From Candidatus Pacearchaeota archaeon (lineage in GTDB: Archaea > Nanobdellota > Nanobdellia > UBA10117 > JABICX01): a stretch of DNA of 64,000 nucleotides. Made by a program: the position numbers and the translations under genes. The notes beneath the pieces are model-generated. The model ran no database searches and was not told the DNA's origin. It saw only the letters and a program-made list of their open reading frames with translations. The stretch is taken from assembly GCA_017608025.1 (NCBI GenBank), contig JAFCGM010000005.1, positions 1-64,000 of the forward strand, written 5' to 3'. Of this stretch, positions 7,835 through 16,970 are shown piece by piece. Within the stretch, counting starts at the first letter, position 1. Every line of letters starts with the position of its first letter.

Positions 7835-9106
7835 ATGAAATTCAAAATAGGTTCTAATGTGAAAGTTAAGTCAAAAGGCACAGAATATTCTGGAGAGGTT
7901 TTGCCTTCAACAGATAATGAAACTCTTTTCCTCAAACTTGAAAACGGATACAATGTTGGACTCGCAATTAAATCAATTTCTTCATCATCCTCATTAAAGT
8001 CTGCCAAAAAATCCTCAAAAAATCCAAAAAAACAAGAAAAGCAGAATCCAAAGCTGCCGAAAATATCAATCATAACTACTGGCGGCACAATTGCCTCAAA
8101 AGTGGAATACAAGACAGGAGCAGTTGCCCCTCTCGAATCACCACAGGAGCTTCTTTCCTCTGTTCCTCAGCTGAAGAAGAAAATAAACATTGCAGATGTG
8201 ATTTCCCCGATTTCAATTTTGTCTGAAAACGTCACATTCGAGGACTGGCAAAAGCTTGCAGAATTTGTTGCAAGGGAATTAAATGAGGGCAAGGAAGGAG
8301 TTATAGTCTTGCACGGCACAGATACAATGCACTATACTTCAGCAGCCCTTTCCTTTATGCTTGAAAACCTGAACAAGCCCGTGGCTATTGTAGGCTCTCA
8401 GAGGTCAAGCGACAGAGGCAGTTTTGATGGTGCGGAAAATCTTCTTTGCGCAGCAGAATATGCAAAGTCAGATATTGCTGAAGTATCTGTGATAATGCAT
8501 GCTTCATCTTCAGACAACAAGTGTCTTGCTATTCCAGGAACAAAAGCAAGGAAAATGCACACAACCCGGCGAGACGCTTTCCGCCCGATTAATTCATTCC
8601 CTTTTGCAGAAATAACTCCTGCAGGAAAAATCACAAAAATCTTCGATTATAATAAAAAGTCAAAAGGGAAAGTGAATGTCAATATTTCTTTTGAGCCCAA
8701 AATCGCTCTGATAAAAATCCATCCAGAGATATCTGCAGATATTCTTAATTTCTACATTGACAAGGGATTCAAAGGGATTATTTTTGAGGGAACAGGAATG
8801 GGCCACATGCCTTTGAATGATTCCTGGAAATCTGCCTTAAGAATTGCAAAGCGCAGAAACATTTTCATAGGAATGACTTCCCAATGCCTGTATGGAACAA
8901 CAAATCCAAATGTTTACCAGACCGGTCGCGAACTTGAGGAGCTCGGCATTGTATATCTTAAGGACATCCTGCCAGAAACCGCATTTGTAAAGCTGGGCTG
9001 TATCTTAGGAAGAACAAATAATTTTGTTAAAGTTAAAGAGCTTATGCTTCAAAATCTTAAGGGAGAGTTTAATTCTCGATTAACAAAGTCCCAATACCTT
9101 TACTGA
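7835..9106 (+). CDS. gatD: Glutamyl-tRNA(Gln) amidotransferase subunit D
   Basis: 423 residues. GatD is the asparaginase-like subunit that frees ammonia from glutamine or asparagine for GatE to amidate Glu-tRNA(Gln). An N-terminal SH3-like domain (1-50) is followed by a Ser/Lys-rich linker and then the asparaginase domain with T-T-G-G-T-I-A-S (81-88) and H-G-T-D-T-M-H-Y-T near 170, holding the catalytic Thr and Asp. A TATA-like TTTTTTATATCC about 28 bp before the ATG suggests an almost leaderless transcript. gatE follows one base after the stop. Confidence 0.95.
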   Translation: MKFKIGSNVKVKSKGTEYSGEVLPSTDNETLFLKLENGYNVGLAIKSISSSSSLKSAKKSSKNPKKQEKQNPKLPKISIITTGGTIASKVEYKTGAVAPLESPQELLSSVPQLKKKINIADVISPISILSENVTFEDWQKLAEFVARELNEGKEGVIVLHGTDTMHYTSAALSFMLENLNKPVAIVGSQRSSDRGSFDGAENLLCAAEYAKSDIAEVSVIMHASSSDNKCLAIPGTKARKMHTTRRDAFRPINSFPFAEITPAGKITKIFDYNKKSKGKVNVNISFEPKIALIKIHPEISADILNFYIDKGFKGIIFEGTGMGHMPLNDSWKSALRIAKRRNIFIGMTSQCLYGTTNPNVYQTGRELEELGIVYLKDILPETAFVKLGCILGRTNNFVKVKELMLQNLKGEFNSRLTKSQYLY

Positions 9107-9107
9107 A

Positions 9108-10538
9108 ATGGATTACAAAAAACTAGGATTTAAGGCAGGGTTGGAAATACATCAGCAGCTGAACACAAAAAAACTATTCTGCAATTGTCCTTCTCAGCTT
9201 AGAAAGGAAAAGCCAGATTTTAAGGTTATCAGAAACCTCCGCGCTCGTCCCGGAGAATCTGGAGAAATTGACAAGGCAGCAGCACATGCTCAAGAAAAAG
9301 GCCTTTCTTATGTTTATGAAGGATATGATGACACAACTTGCCTTGTCGAGCTTGACGAGCAGCCTCCTTGCGTGGTTGACAAGCAGGCATTTGAAACAGC
9401 CCTCATTGTTGCATCAGCACTTCATTGCACATTTCCAGACTACATTCAAGTAATGAGAAAAACAGTTGTTGACGGCTCAAACACTTCTGGCTTCCAGAGG
9501 ACAATGCTCATCGGAACTTCAGGCTACATTGAAGTTGAAGGAGACAAAATTAGAATTGAGTCTGTCTGCCTTGAGGAAGATGCCGCCCGCAGGACGTCTG
9601 AAACAAAAAAAACAGTAAATTACCGCCTCGATAGATTGGGAATTCCTTTGATTGAGATTGCAACAGCCCCAGACATAAAGACATCAGAACAGGCAAAGAA
9701 AGTTGCAAAGGAAATTGGAATGCTTCTTCGTGCAACAGGAAAAGCAATGCGCGGCATAGGAACAATTCGTCAGGACGTTAATGTTTCAATATCTGGACAT
9801 CCCAGAATAGAATTAAAAGGTTTCCAAGACCTTAAAAATATGCCAAAAACAATTGACAATGAAATTCTCCGCCAGAAAAAAGAGCTGGGAAAAAACCCAA
9901 AGCCCCATGTCAGAAATGTGAAAGCAGACTGCTCTTCAAAATACCTAAGACCAATGCCTGGCTCTGCGAGAATGTATCCTGAAACAGACCACCCTTTTAT
10001 TGAGCTGAGCAAAACCCTGATTTTTCAGGCAAGAAAAAACATTCCTGAAAAGCCTGAGAAAAAGCTCAAAAAATACGAGAAAATCACAACGCCAGGCCTT
10101 GCTTCAAAAATACTATTTTCTGAATATGAAAACCTTTTCAACAAATTAACAGCAAAATACACAAAAATAAAGCCCCTTTTCATTGCAGAGACAATTTATT
10201 CCATAACAAAAGAAGCTGTAAAGAAAGCAGGACAGAAATATGGAAAATTTACAGAATCCCAAATCGAAGCAGCTCTCGACCTTCTCGACTCAGGAAAAAT
10301 CACAAAAGAATCCATCCTAAATGTCTTTGTAGAAATTGCAAAAGGCAAGACTGCCCAAAAGGCAGCAGAGAAATTCAAGCTAATCTCTTCCTCAAAACTC
10401 GAGTCAGAGATAAAAAAAGTCATAGCCAAGAACAAGAATGCACCAGAAGGAAAACTTATGGGAATTGTAATTGGCTCTTTGAAGTCCAAGGCACCTGTTC
10501 CAGAGATTATAAGAATTTTTAACAAACTCAAAAAATAA
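9108..10538 (+). CDS. gatE: Glutamyl-tRNA(Gln) amidotransferase subunit E, apparently without GAD insert
   Basis: 476 residues. GatE activates Glu-tRNA(Gln) with ATP and amidates it. The cradle domain is clear: G-L-E-I-H-Q-Q-L near the start, a zinc-type C-N-C (about 31-33), the stretch E-S-V-C-L-E-E-D-A-A, and the GatE signature R-P-M-P-G-S-A-R-M-Y-P-E-T-D near 283-296. Known archaeal GatE proteins of about 620 residues carry an AspRS-like GAD insert before that signature. Here the two flanks are joined by only about 30 residues, so the insert seems lost. The helical and YqeY-like tail domains are present. Confidence 0.92.
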   Translation: MDYKKLGFKAGLEIHQQLNTKKLFCNCPSQLRKEKPDFKVIRNLRARPGESGEIDKAAAHAQEKGLSYVYEGYDDTTCLVELDEQPPCVVDKQAFETALIVASALHCTFPDYIQVMRKTVVDGSNTSGFQRTMLIGTSGYIEVEGDKIRIESVCLEEDAARRTSETKKTVNYRLDRLGIPLIEIATAPDIKTSEQAKKVAKEIGMLLRATGKAMRGIGTIRQDVNVSISGHPRIELKGFQDLKNMPKTIDNEILRQKKELGKNPKPHVRNVKADCSSKYLRPMPGSARMYPETDHPFIELSKTLIFQARKNIPEKPEKKLKKYEKITTPGLASKILFSEYENLFNKLTAKYTKIKPLFIAETIYSITKEAVKKAGQKYGKFTESQIEAALDLLDSGKITKESILNVFVEIAKGKTAQKAAEKFKLISSSKLESEIKKVIAKNKNAPEGKLMGIVIGSLKSKAPVPEIIRIFNKLKK

Positions 10539-10544
10539 GCACAA

Positions 10545-10589
10545 CATTTAAAAATCCCCAACAAATTCTTTCTCCATTATAATTGGTGA
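10545..10589 (+). promoter_or_regulatory. EF-2 promoter and ribosome-binding site
   Basis: An archaeal TATA-like CATTTAAAAATCC follows the gatE stop at about 10545-10557, with a start site expected near 10572-10580. GGTGA at 10585-10589, complementary to the 3' end of archaeal 16S rRNA, lies five bases before the ATG at 10595. It therefore decides that start over the in-frame TTG at 10583. Confidence 0.6.
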
Positions 10590-10594
10590 AATAT

Positions 10595-12790
10595 ATGGCA
10601 GTTGACAAAAAAACTGAAGAAGTATTGAAATTAATGAAGATGCCTGACGTAATCCGGAACATCGGAATTTGCGCTCACATTGATCATGGTAAAACAACTC
10701 TTTCTGACAATCTTTTGGCTGGAGCTGGAATGATTTCAGAGGAGCTTTCTGGCAAGCAGAGAGCTATGGATTTCCTTGAGGAAGAGCAGCAAAGAGGAAT
10801 CACAATCCAGACAGCTAATATTTCAATGGTTCACACAGTTAATGATAAAAAATACCTTATCAATCTATTAGACACACCAGGACATGTTGACTTTGGAGGA
10901 GATGTAACCAGAGCTATGAGAGCTGTAGATGGCGCAATTGTAGTTGCTTGCGCAGTTGAAGGAGTAATGCCTCAAACTGAAACAGTTCTAAGACAAGCAC
11001 TAAAAGAAAGAGTAAAACCAGTTCTTTTCATTAACAAAGTTGACAGGTTGATTTCTGAAGTAAAACTTACACCTGAGGAAATGCAAAAGAAATTTGTTAA
11101 AATCATAACAGATGTAAACAAAATAATCACTTCTGTAGCACCGCCAGAATTCAAGGACAAGTGGACTGTGTCTGTAAATGAAGGAACAGTTGCATTTGGT
11201 TCAGCATACCATAACTGGGGTCTGAGTGTAAATATGATGAAGAAAAACAATGTTTCCTTCAAGGATGTTATTGATGCTTATGCCAATGATAAACGTGAAG
11301 AACTTAGAAAGAAAGCAGCCCTACATGAAGCAGTTCTTGACATGGTTGCAAAGCATCTTCCAAGCCCAGTTCAGGCTCAGGAATACAGAATTCCGCGTTT
11401 GTGGCAGGGAGATCCAGAATCTCCTCTTGGAAAAAAGCTAAGAAGCTGCAACTCATCTGGACCGCTCGTTTTTATAATCACAAAAATGATGGTTGACCCT
11501 CAGGCAGGGGAAATTGCATTTGGCAGAGTTTTCTCAGGAACACTTAAACGAGGAGAGGAAATTTATCTATCCTTGGCAAAACTTTCAACAAGAATTCAGC
11601 AGGTTGCTCTTTCAAAAGGAGCAAAGAGAATTATTGTTGACGAAGTTCCAGCAGGAAATGTAGCTCAGATTGTCGGACTCAAAGCAGGAAAATCTGGCGA
11701 GACTGTTTCCACAGACAAGGATGTACCTCCTTTTGAATCCATCAAGCACCTTTTTGACCCTGTTGTTACAAAGGCAATTGAGGCAAAGAACCCGCAGGAC
11801 TTAGGAAAGCTCACTGAAGCCCTCAAGCAGATGGAGAAAGAGGATCCGACAATAAAAGTTACAATTAATGAAGAGACCGGAGAAAACCTTATTGCAGGGT
11901 TAGGAGAACTTCATCTTGAAATCAAGGAGCATATGATACAAAAAGATAAGGGAATTGATATTGTAACCTCAGAACCGATTGTCGTTTACAGGGAAACAAT
12001 TGAAAAGCCGTCTGAAATACAAATGGGAAAATCCCCGAACAAGCACAATAAGTTATTTGTTAAGGTTGAGCCAGTCCCAAACGAAATCCAGCACGCAATA
12101 AAAAACGACAAGATTCCTGAAGCAAGAGTAAAGAAAAACAACCAGAAAGAAATTGTTGAAGCTCTTGTTGAGCACGGATTTGACAGGAAAGAGGCAAAGT
12201 CAGTAAAGGACATATATAAAGGATGTATTTTTGTTGACGGAACTTCTGGAATTGTTCACATTCAGGAAATCATGGAAATGGTGCTTGACGCATTTGAAGA
12301 AGTCATTGACGCAGGACCACTTGCAGCAGAACCTGGAATCAACTTAAAAGTAACACTTGTTGATGCAAAACTCCATGAAGACTCAATTCACAGAGGTCCA
12401 GCTCAAATTATACCTGCAATGAGACAAGCAATTCACAATTGTTTACTTACAGCAGGAGATGTTCTTTTTGAGCCAAAGCAGACAATTAGAATTGATGCCC
12501 CACTTGACTATCTTGGAGCAATTTCAAAATTAATTCAGGCAAGACGAGGACAGCTTTTGGACACAGAGCAGGACGAGCATTCAATGACAATTAAGGCAAA
12601 ACTTCCAGTAGCTGAAATGATTGGCTTCACATCAAGCCTTCGTTCAGCAACAGAAGGACGCGGAGCATGGTTCCTTGTTGACCAGTCTTATGAAAAGCTT
12701 CCAGCTGATTTGCAAAAGCAAACAGTAATGAGAATTAGAAAAAGAAAGGGAATGAAAGAGGAAATCCCTCAACCTGTCTTCGCCGAATAA
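10595..12790 (+). CDS. fusA: Translation elongation factor EF-2
   Basis: 731 residues. EF-2 is the GTPase that drives tRNA-mRNA translocation. It has G-I-C-A-H-I-D-H-G-K-T-T near the N-terminus, D-T-P-G-H-V-D-F, and N-K-V-D for guanine recognition. The diphthamide-type region D-S-I-H-R-G-P-A-Q is intact, with His599 as the predicted modified residue. The final codons encode Q-P-V-F-A-E. A second copy of that end, differing only at synonymous positions, lies 61 bp downstream. The start is set by a GGTGA ribosome site. Confidence 0.97.
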   Translation: MAVDKKTEEVLKLMKMPDVIRNIGICAHIDHGKTTLSDNLLAGAGMISEELSGKQRAMDFLEEEQQRGITIQTANISMVHTVNDKKYLINLLDTPGHVDFGGDVTRAMRAVDGAIVVACAVEGVMPQTETVLRQALKERVKPVLFINKVDRLISEVKLTPEEMQKKFVKIITDVNKIITSVAPPEFKDKWTVSVNEGTVAFGSAYHNWGLSVNMMKKNNVSFKDVIDAYANDKREELRKKAALHEAVLDMVAKHLPSPVQAQEYRIPRLWQGDPESPLGKKLRSCNSSGPLVFIITKMMVDPQAGEIAFGRVFSGTLKRGEEIYLSLAKLSTRIQQVALSKGAKRIIVDEVPAGNVAQIVGLKAGKSGETVSTDKDVPPFESIKHLFDPVVTKAIEAKNPQDLGKLTEALKQMEKEDPTIKVTINEETGENLIAGLGELHLEIKEHMIQKDKGIDIVTSEPIVVYRETIEKPSEIQMGKSPNKHNKLFVKVEPVPNEIQHAIKNDKIPEARVKKNNQKEIVEALVEHGFDRKEAKSVKDIYKGCIFVDGTSGIVHIQEIMEMVLDAFEEVIDAGPLAAEPGINLKVTLVDAKLHEDSIHRGPAQIIPAMRQAIHNCLLTAGDVLFEPKQTIRIDAPLDYLGAISKLIQARRGQLLDTEQDEHSMTIKAKLPVAEMIGFTSSLRSATEGRGAWFLVDQSYEKLPADLQKQTVMRIRKRKGMKEEIPQPVFAE

Positions 12791-12872
12791 TCTCTTTTTT
12801 TTATTTTAGTTTTCTTTTTAGTATGGGTTTTTTTCTAAAAGAAAAAAGCATCAACCTGTTTTTGCAGAGTAA
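12770..12872 (+). repeat. Duplicated, synonymously diverged 3' end of EF-2
   Basis: The last 21 bases of the EF-2 gene (12770-12790) recur at 12852-12872. They differ at four positions, all third codon positions, so both copies encode Q-P-V-F-A-E and a TAA stop. The 61-bp spacer is T-rich and ends with an inverted repeat TTTTTTCTAAAAGAAAAAA just before the second copy. This is the same arrangement seen behind several tRNA genes, rad50, fttA, asnS and the HAD gene. Confidence 0.85.
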
Positions 12873-12932
12873 TTTTTCCTCATTTTTTATTTAGATACTC
12901 TTTTATATTCTGATTAATATGTTTAACCAGTA

Positions 12933-14018
12933 ATGGATATGAAGAAAGTTAATATTATCTTGATTTCAACCTTTGCAATTTTAATAATTCTTTTTTCTGC
13001 ACCGCACATAATAGGAAATTTAATAACAAGTACAGGCTCAGAACAGGTGTTAGAGGAAGTTAATGTTATTTTCCAGAACTCAACAACCCTTGAAATAATG
13101 CCAAATGTTTCTGCAGATGAATACCTCTCTTCAGTAAAAGTTTCTGGAGAATATTCTGGAGAAGGCGAGCTGAAAATTTATCTTCTTGATAAGAATAACA
13201 AGTATATCCTTTACGACAACACAGCAAAAAAGCCATCAGCATTGACTGGATTCTTTGCTTACACTGGCCTTGCAAAAGAAGACAAAGAAGAAAAGCAAGA
13301 CCAGCAGAAAAAGAAACAAGAAGAAAAGCAAGACCAGCAGAAAAAGAAACAAAAAGAAACTGAAGCTGAAGCAGAAGAACCAGAAACACTAGCAGAACAA
13401 CCTGAAACAGAGGAAGAGCAAACCGAAGCCGAGCAAGAAGAAGCTGAGGAACAAGAACAAAAAGAATTAGAAAAGCAACCTGAAACTGAAGAGCAGGAAT
13501 CTCCAGAAGAGCCAGAACAAACCTCAGAGCCAGAACCAGAAAACCAAACACAGCCAGAAGAGCAATCTCCAGCGCAAGAAACAAATGAAACAGCAGAAGA
13601 GCAGGAAGTAATTCCTAAAAATGAAACACAATCAGAAGCCCCAGAGACAAACCAGACATCTGAAGAAACAGGGTCAGAAAACCAAACAATTGCAGAGCCA
13701 GAACCAGAAAACCAAACAGAAGAAGCACCGCAGGAAACCCAGCAAACAGCAACATCAAGCGCATCATCTTCTAGCTCATCGTACTCTCCCGCAGTTGAAA
13801 TCCCTGAAGAGCCAGAACAAACACAGAAAACCTCTTTATCAAGCCCAACAGTTGAGATTCCAGAAGAGGAGTTTGAAAACAAGTTTGAGAATGAATGCGG
13901 AGAAGCATGCCAGCTCGAGCTTGAGCCAGGAACATACAAAATAGTTATAGTTACAGAGCAGGGCAGAGTAAAAGGAATTCTTTCAAAAATTATTTTTGAA
14001 ATAAGAAAAAGAACTTAA
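12933..14018 (+). CDS. Membrane-anchored Glu/Gln/Pro-rich acidic protein
   Basis: 361 residues. A short basic N-terminus and one hydrophobic helix (about 6-30) anchor the protein or serve as an uncleaved signal. A small globular stretch (about 35-100) is followed by a long, highly acidic low-complexity region (about 110-285) built from E-E-Q, E-P-E and N-Q-T runs. Several N-Q-T and N-E-T sequons could be N-glycosylated. The C-terminus (about 300-361) is again ordered, with two Cys and a beta-rich end that returns to K-R. It is probably a cell-surface spacer protein. Confidence 0.7.
   Translation: MDMKKVNIILISTFAILIILFSAPHIIGNLITSTGSEQVLEEVNVIFQNSTTLEIMPNVSADEYLSSVKVSGEYSGEGELKIYLLDKNNKYILYDNTAKKPSALTGFFAYTGLAKEDKEEKQDQQKKKQEEKQDQQKKKQKETEAEAEEPETLAEQPETEEEQTEAEQEEAEEQEQKELEKQPETEEQESPEEPEQTSEPEPENQTQPEEQSPAQETNETAEEQEVIPKNETQSEAPETNQTSEETGSENQTIAEPEPENQTEEAPQETQQTATSSASSSSSSYSPAVEIPEEPEQTQKTSLSSPTVEIPEEEFENKFENECGEACQLELEPGTYKIVIVTEQGRVKGILSKIIFEIRKRT
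13287..13352 (+). repeat. 33-bp perfect tandem repeat inside the acidic protein gene
   Basis: Two identical 33-bp units at 13287-13319 and 13320-13352 encode E-E-K-Q-D-Q-Q-K-K-K-Q twice. Identity at the nucleotide level points to a recent in-frame duplication that lengthens the low-complexity stalk. Confidence 0.85.
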
Positions 14019-14087
14019 TTGTTACTGCTAAATAGAAACATTTATAAACAAATTTCTATATTCTAGACTCTATAATAAGAGCTTAAA

Positions 14088-14564
14088 ATGGAAACACCAC
14101 ATAAATCAGATTTGCTTTGGGCAATTAAGGAAATTCACAAAGCAGAATCTTCTTTTGATTTGGAAGAAGAAAACCGACATTACAATTCAGCAAGAACAAG
14201 ATTAAATAATGCTTTGAGGCATGATACAAATTTCTTGCCAGCCCAAATTCTTTATGAAAGGTCAACTCAGAGCTCCAATTTAAGAATCAATCAGATTCAT
14301 AAAATTCTTAGAAATTTCCCAGGCTCAAAAATAAGGAACGCAATTCTTTATTTGGACATTGCAAAAGTATATGCGAAAAAATACTGGAAAGAAAATGATG
14401 TTAATGAAAAAAGCCCAAACAGATTAAAAGTAATTGAATATGTAAAAAAAGCAACTGACGAAACACCACATAATTCGCAAGTAATTGAAGAAGCATTTTA
14501 TTTCTTTGATACTCTTGGTGCATACAAAGAAGCAAAAGCACTTGAAGAAAAATTATTAAAATGA
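14088..14564 (+). CDS. TPR-like helical protein
   Basis: 158 residues, all-helical, with a pattern like tetratricopeptide repeats (small and aromatic residues spaced as in A-R-T-R-L-N-N-A-L and L-Y-L-D-I-A-K-V-Y-A). No enzyme motif is seen. It overlaps the next gene by four bases and that gene overlaps the third, so the three form one tightly coupled operon upstream of EF-1A. The promoter has a TATA-like TTTATAAAC near 14040, inside a TAGAAA/TTTCTA inverted repeat. It is probably a protein-protein scaffold. Confidence 0.6.
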   Translation: METPHKSDLLWAIKEIHKAESSFDLEEENRHYNSARTRLNNALRHDTNFLPAQILYERSTQSSNLRINQIHKILRNFPGSKIRNAILYLDIAKVYAKKYWKENDVNEKSPNRLKVIEYVKKATDETPHNSQVIEEAFYFFDTLGAYKEAKALEEKLLK

Positions 14565-14893
14565 TGTCTTTGGAAGAAAAACAAGCACAATTAAAGCAGG
14601 CAAGAAACCTAATCTTAAAAAACACCAGAGAATCACTTGAAAAAGCTCTTGATATTTATGTTCATCTTCTTAATAATAACATGAAAAGCCCTGTGCTTCA
14701 TGCAGCAATTGCAAGAATATATTTAAGTTTAGGTGAGCCCTTAATGGCAAACATTTATGCTGGCGAGGCTGTTGCTTTTGATAGGAGAAACCCTGAAATG
14801 TATTATCTTGAAGCACAAACTTTTGATGCTTTAGGAAAATACGACCTGTCTGCAAAATGCAGAAGAATAGCAATGGAATTGAAAAATGAATAA
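14561..14893 (+). CDS. TPR-repeat protein
   Basis: 110 residues with two or three tetratricopeptide-like helical hairpins. The best is H-A-A-I-A-R-I-Y-L-S-L-G-E followed by A-N-I-Y-A-G-E-A-V-A-F-D-R-R-N-P-E-M-Y-Y (about 45-80). Its start overlaps the stop of the preceding helical protein and its end overlaps the next gene by eight bases, which implies translational coupling. The partner proteins are unknown. Confidence 0.7.
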   Translation: MMSLEEKQAQLKQARNLILKNTRESLEKALDIYVHLLNNNMKSPVLHAAIARIYLSLGEPLMANIYAGEAVAFDRRNPEMYYLEAQTFDALGKYDLSAKCRRIAMELKNE

Positions 14894-15347
14894 ACAGAAA
14901 AGATTGCTTCTTTTTGATTTGGATGGAAACTTCTCCCCAGTTGAGGACCTCCTCTTTGGTGGATTTCCTAAAGAATATATAATGAAATGCGATTCTCTTA
15001 CAAATCTCAAGAAAATTGCAACAAATAAGAAAATGCAGAAAAACCTCGAAATTCCTGTAGTGATTTATGAACTTGACATTCCTTATTTTGAACAAAACCC
15101 TTTTATATTTAATGAAATAAAATCAAGCAGAAATAAAATCAGAGAAATTTATTCTCCAGAAGAATTCTATGTAACTGACCTTAAAATAATAGACATATCT
15201 AAAATAAAAACTCTTGCAGATATTGGTGCAATTGACTTCCCAGATTCAGGAAATCTCCTTCCGCGCAATTTTGATGCGAACGAGCACGATTTTTACAAAA
15301 TTTTTGGAAAAAATCTCTTAAAGACCATTTTCAGCTCAAAAGAGTAA
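14886..15347 (+). CDS. Hypothetical protein of the TPR operon
   Basis: 153 residues. It begins L-L-L-F-D-L-D-G, which resembles a HAD motif I, but no other HAD motif follows, so I do not assign that family. No membrane segment is seen. It is the third gene of the overlapping TPR operon and ends 60 bp before EF-1A, whose promoter lies in that gap. Confidence 0.55.
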   Translation: MNKQKRLLLFDLDGNFSPVEDLLFGGFPKEYIMKCDSLTNLKKIATNKKMQKNLEIPVVIYELDIPYFEQNPFIFNEIKSSRNKIREIYSPEEFYVTDLKIIDISKIKTLADIGAIDFPDSGNLLPRNFDANEHDFYKIFGKNLLKTIFSSKE

Positions 15348-15401
15348 GATTTATAAAGACCTTTTTTTAACTGAATATCACTAATATAATACTAAAGAGG
15401 G
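15348..15401 (+). promoter_or_regulatory. EF-1A promoter and ribosome-binding site
   Basis: A TATA-like GATTTATAAAG at 15348-15358 predicts transcription from about 15380. AGAGGG at 15396-15401 lies six bases before the EF-1A ATG. This highly expressed gene therefore has a leader with a Shine-Dalgarno site, unlike many other genes in the window. Confidence 0.65.
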
Positions 15402-15407
15402 TAAAAA

Positions 15408-16676
15408 ATGGCATCAAAAGAGCACATAAACCTTGTTTTTATCGGTCACGTAGACCATGGTAAAAGTACCACAGTAGGAAGATTGCTCTACGACACAGGA
15501 GCAATAGACGATCAGACACTAAAAAAGCTTAAAGAGAAAGCGCAAGAGCTTGGAAAAGTCGGTTTCGAGTTTGCTTTCGTTATGGACAGAGTAAAAGAAG
15601 AGCAAGAGAGGGGAGTTACAATTGATCTTGCTTACAAAAAATTCGAGACTCAGAAGCACGTATTTACAATCATTGATGCTCCTGGACACAGAGACTTCAT
15701 CAAGAACATGATTACAGGAACATCCCAGGCAGATGCTGCTGTTCTTGTAGTTGCTGCAAATGATGGAGTTATGGAGCAGACAAAAGAGCATGCTTTCTTA
15801 GCTAAGACACTCGGAGTTCCGCAAATTATAATTGCAGTAAACAAGATGGATATTGTCAATTATGATGAGTCTAAATTCAATGCTGCAAAAGAGCAAGTTG
15901 GAAAGCTTCTTTCAGGAATCGGATACAAAATCGATGAAGTTCCTTTTGTTCCTATTTCAGCTTTGAAAGGAGACAATATAGCTAAGAAAACAGAGCAAAT
16001 GTCTTGGTATAAGGGAAAAACCCTTCTTGACACAATTGATGACCTTAAGGCTGGAGAAAAGCCAACAGATCTTCCACTTAGAATGCCAATTCAGGATGTA
16101 TATACAATTACTGGTATTGGAGCAGTTCCAGTTGGAAGAGTTGAAACAGGAAAAATGAAAGTTGGCCAGAAAGTTATTGTAATGCCTTCTGGAAAGACAG
16201 GAGAACTTAAATCCATTGAAATGCATCACGAGCAGATGCAGGAAGCAACTCCTGGTGACAATGTCGGAATTAACATTCGGGGCATTGGAAAAGAAGACTT
16301 GAAAAGAGGAGATGTACTTGGCGAAGCTTCAAATCCACCAACAGTAGTTAAGGAGTTCACTGCAAGAATTATTGTATTGAACCACCCAACTGTTTTGACT
16401 GTTGGATACACACCTGTTTTTCACATAAACACTTCTCAAGTTTCCTGCAAAGTTAAGGAAATCAAGAGAAAGCTTGACCCAAAAACAGGACAGACTGTTG
16501 CAGAGCACCCAGATTTCTTGAAGAACGGAGATGCTGCAGAAGTTGTAATTGAGCCAACAAGGCCAATTGTAATTGAAAAGCAGTCTGACATTCCGCAGCT
16601 TTCCAAATTCGCTATTCGGGATATGGGAAGAACAGTTGCAGCTGGAATGTGCATCGACCTAGTAAAGAAGGCTTAA
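15408..16676 (+). CDS. tuf: Translation elongation factor EF-1A
   Basis: 422 residues. It delivers aminoacyl-tRNA to the ribosome as a GTP complex. It has [10 protein letters not shown] (P-loop), D-A-P-G-H-R-D-F and N-K-M-D for GTP binding, then two beta-barrel domains ending in G-R-T-V-A-A-G-M. The length is normal for archaea. The stop is followed at once by a short self-complementary AAGGCTTAAGCCTT stretch and a T run that may stop transcription. rps10 lies downstream, but GNAT genes are inserted between the two. Confidence 0.97.
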   Translation: MASKEHINLVFIGHVDHGKSTTVGRLLYDTGAIDDQTLKKLKEKAQELGKVGFEFAFVMDRVKEEQERGVTIDLAYKKFETQKHVFTIIDAPGHRDFIKNMITGTSQADAAVLVVAANDGVMEQTKEHAFLAKTLGVPQIIIAVNKMDIVNYDESKFNAAKEQVGKLLSGIGYKIDEVPFVPISALKGDNIAKKTEQMSWYKGKTLLDTIDDLKAGEKPTDLPLRMPIQDVYTITGIGAVPVGRVETGKMKVGQKVIVMPSGKTGELKSIEMHHEQMQEATPGDNVGINIRGIGKEDLKRGDVLGEASNPPTVVKEFTARIIVLNHPTVLTVGYTPVFHINTSQVSCKVKEIKRKLDPKTGQTVAEHPDFLKNGDAAEVVIEPTRPIVIEKQSDIPQLSKFAIRDMGRTVAAGMCIDLVKKA

Positions 16677-16700
16677 GCCTTCTTTTAATTTATTTTTATT

Positions 16701-16970
16701 ATGATATCTAATTTTTCTGAGAAAGAAGATAAAGAACAGTGTATTGAGATTATTAAGATATATAAGCAGTTTGGATGCCTTAATACACCTTTTTATTCTA
16801 AAGAATTGAAGATAGAGACTTTGGTTGATAAAGAAAAAAGAGTTGTTAAAGGATTTATAAGTACAATTGAAAATTCTATTGAAGCATTATTTGTTCATCC
16901 TGATTTTGTAAGACAAGGAATTGGTACTATTAAAAATGATTTTCCGCGAGTTAGACAAAGCCAATATTGA
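16701..16970 (+). pseudogene. Truncated GNAT acetyltransferase
   Basis: 89 codons that resemble the N-terminal two thirds of a GNAT acetyltransferase, ending just after the acetyl-CoA-binding motif (A-L-F-V-H-P-D-F-V-R-Q-G-I-G-T). After this point the frame runs into a short unrelated tail. The downstream GNAT gene begins within its last 35 bases. The C-terminal half that completes the acetyl-CoA fold is missing, so this is probably a gene cut by deletion between two related GNAT genes. Confidence 0.6.

Noticed and set aside
13259-13939. Long serine/cysteine-rich open frame on the minus strand
   Set aside because: It is the antisense shadow of the low-complexity acidic protein and has no ribosome site or ordinary composition.
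14886-15347. HAD phosphatase from the L-F-D-L-D-G start
   Set aside because: None of the later HAD motifs is present, so the match is probably by chance.
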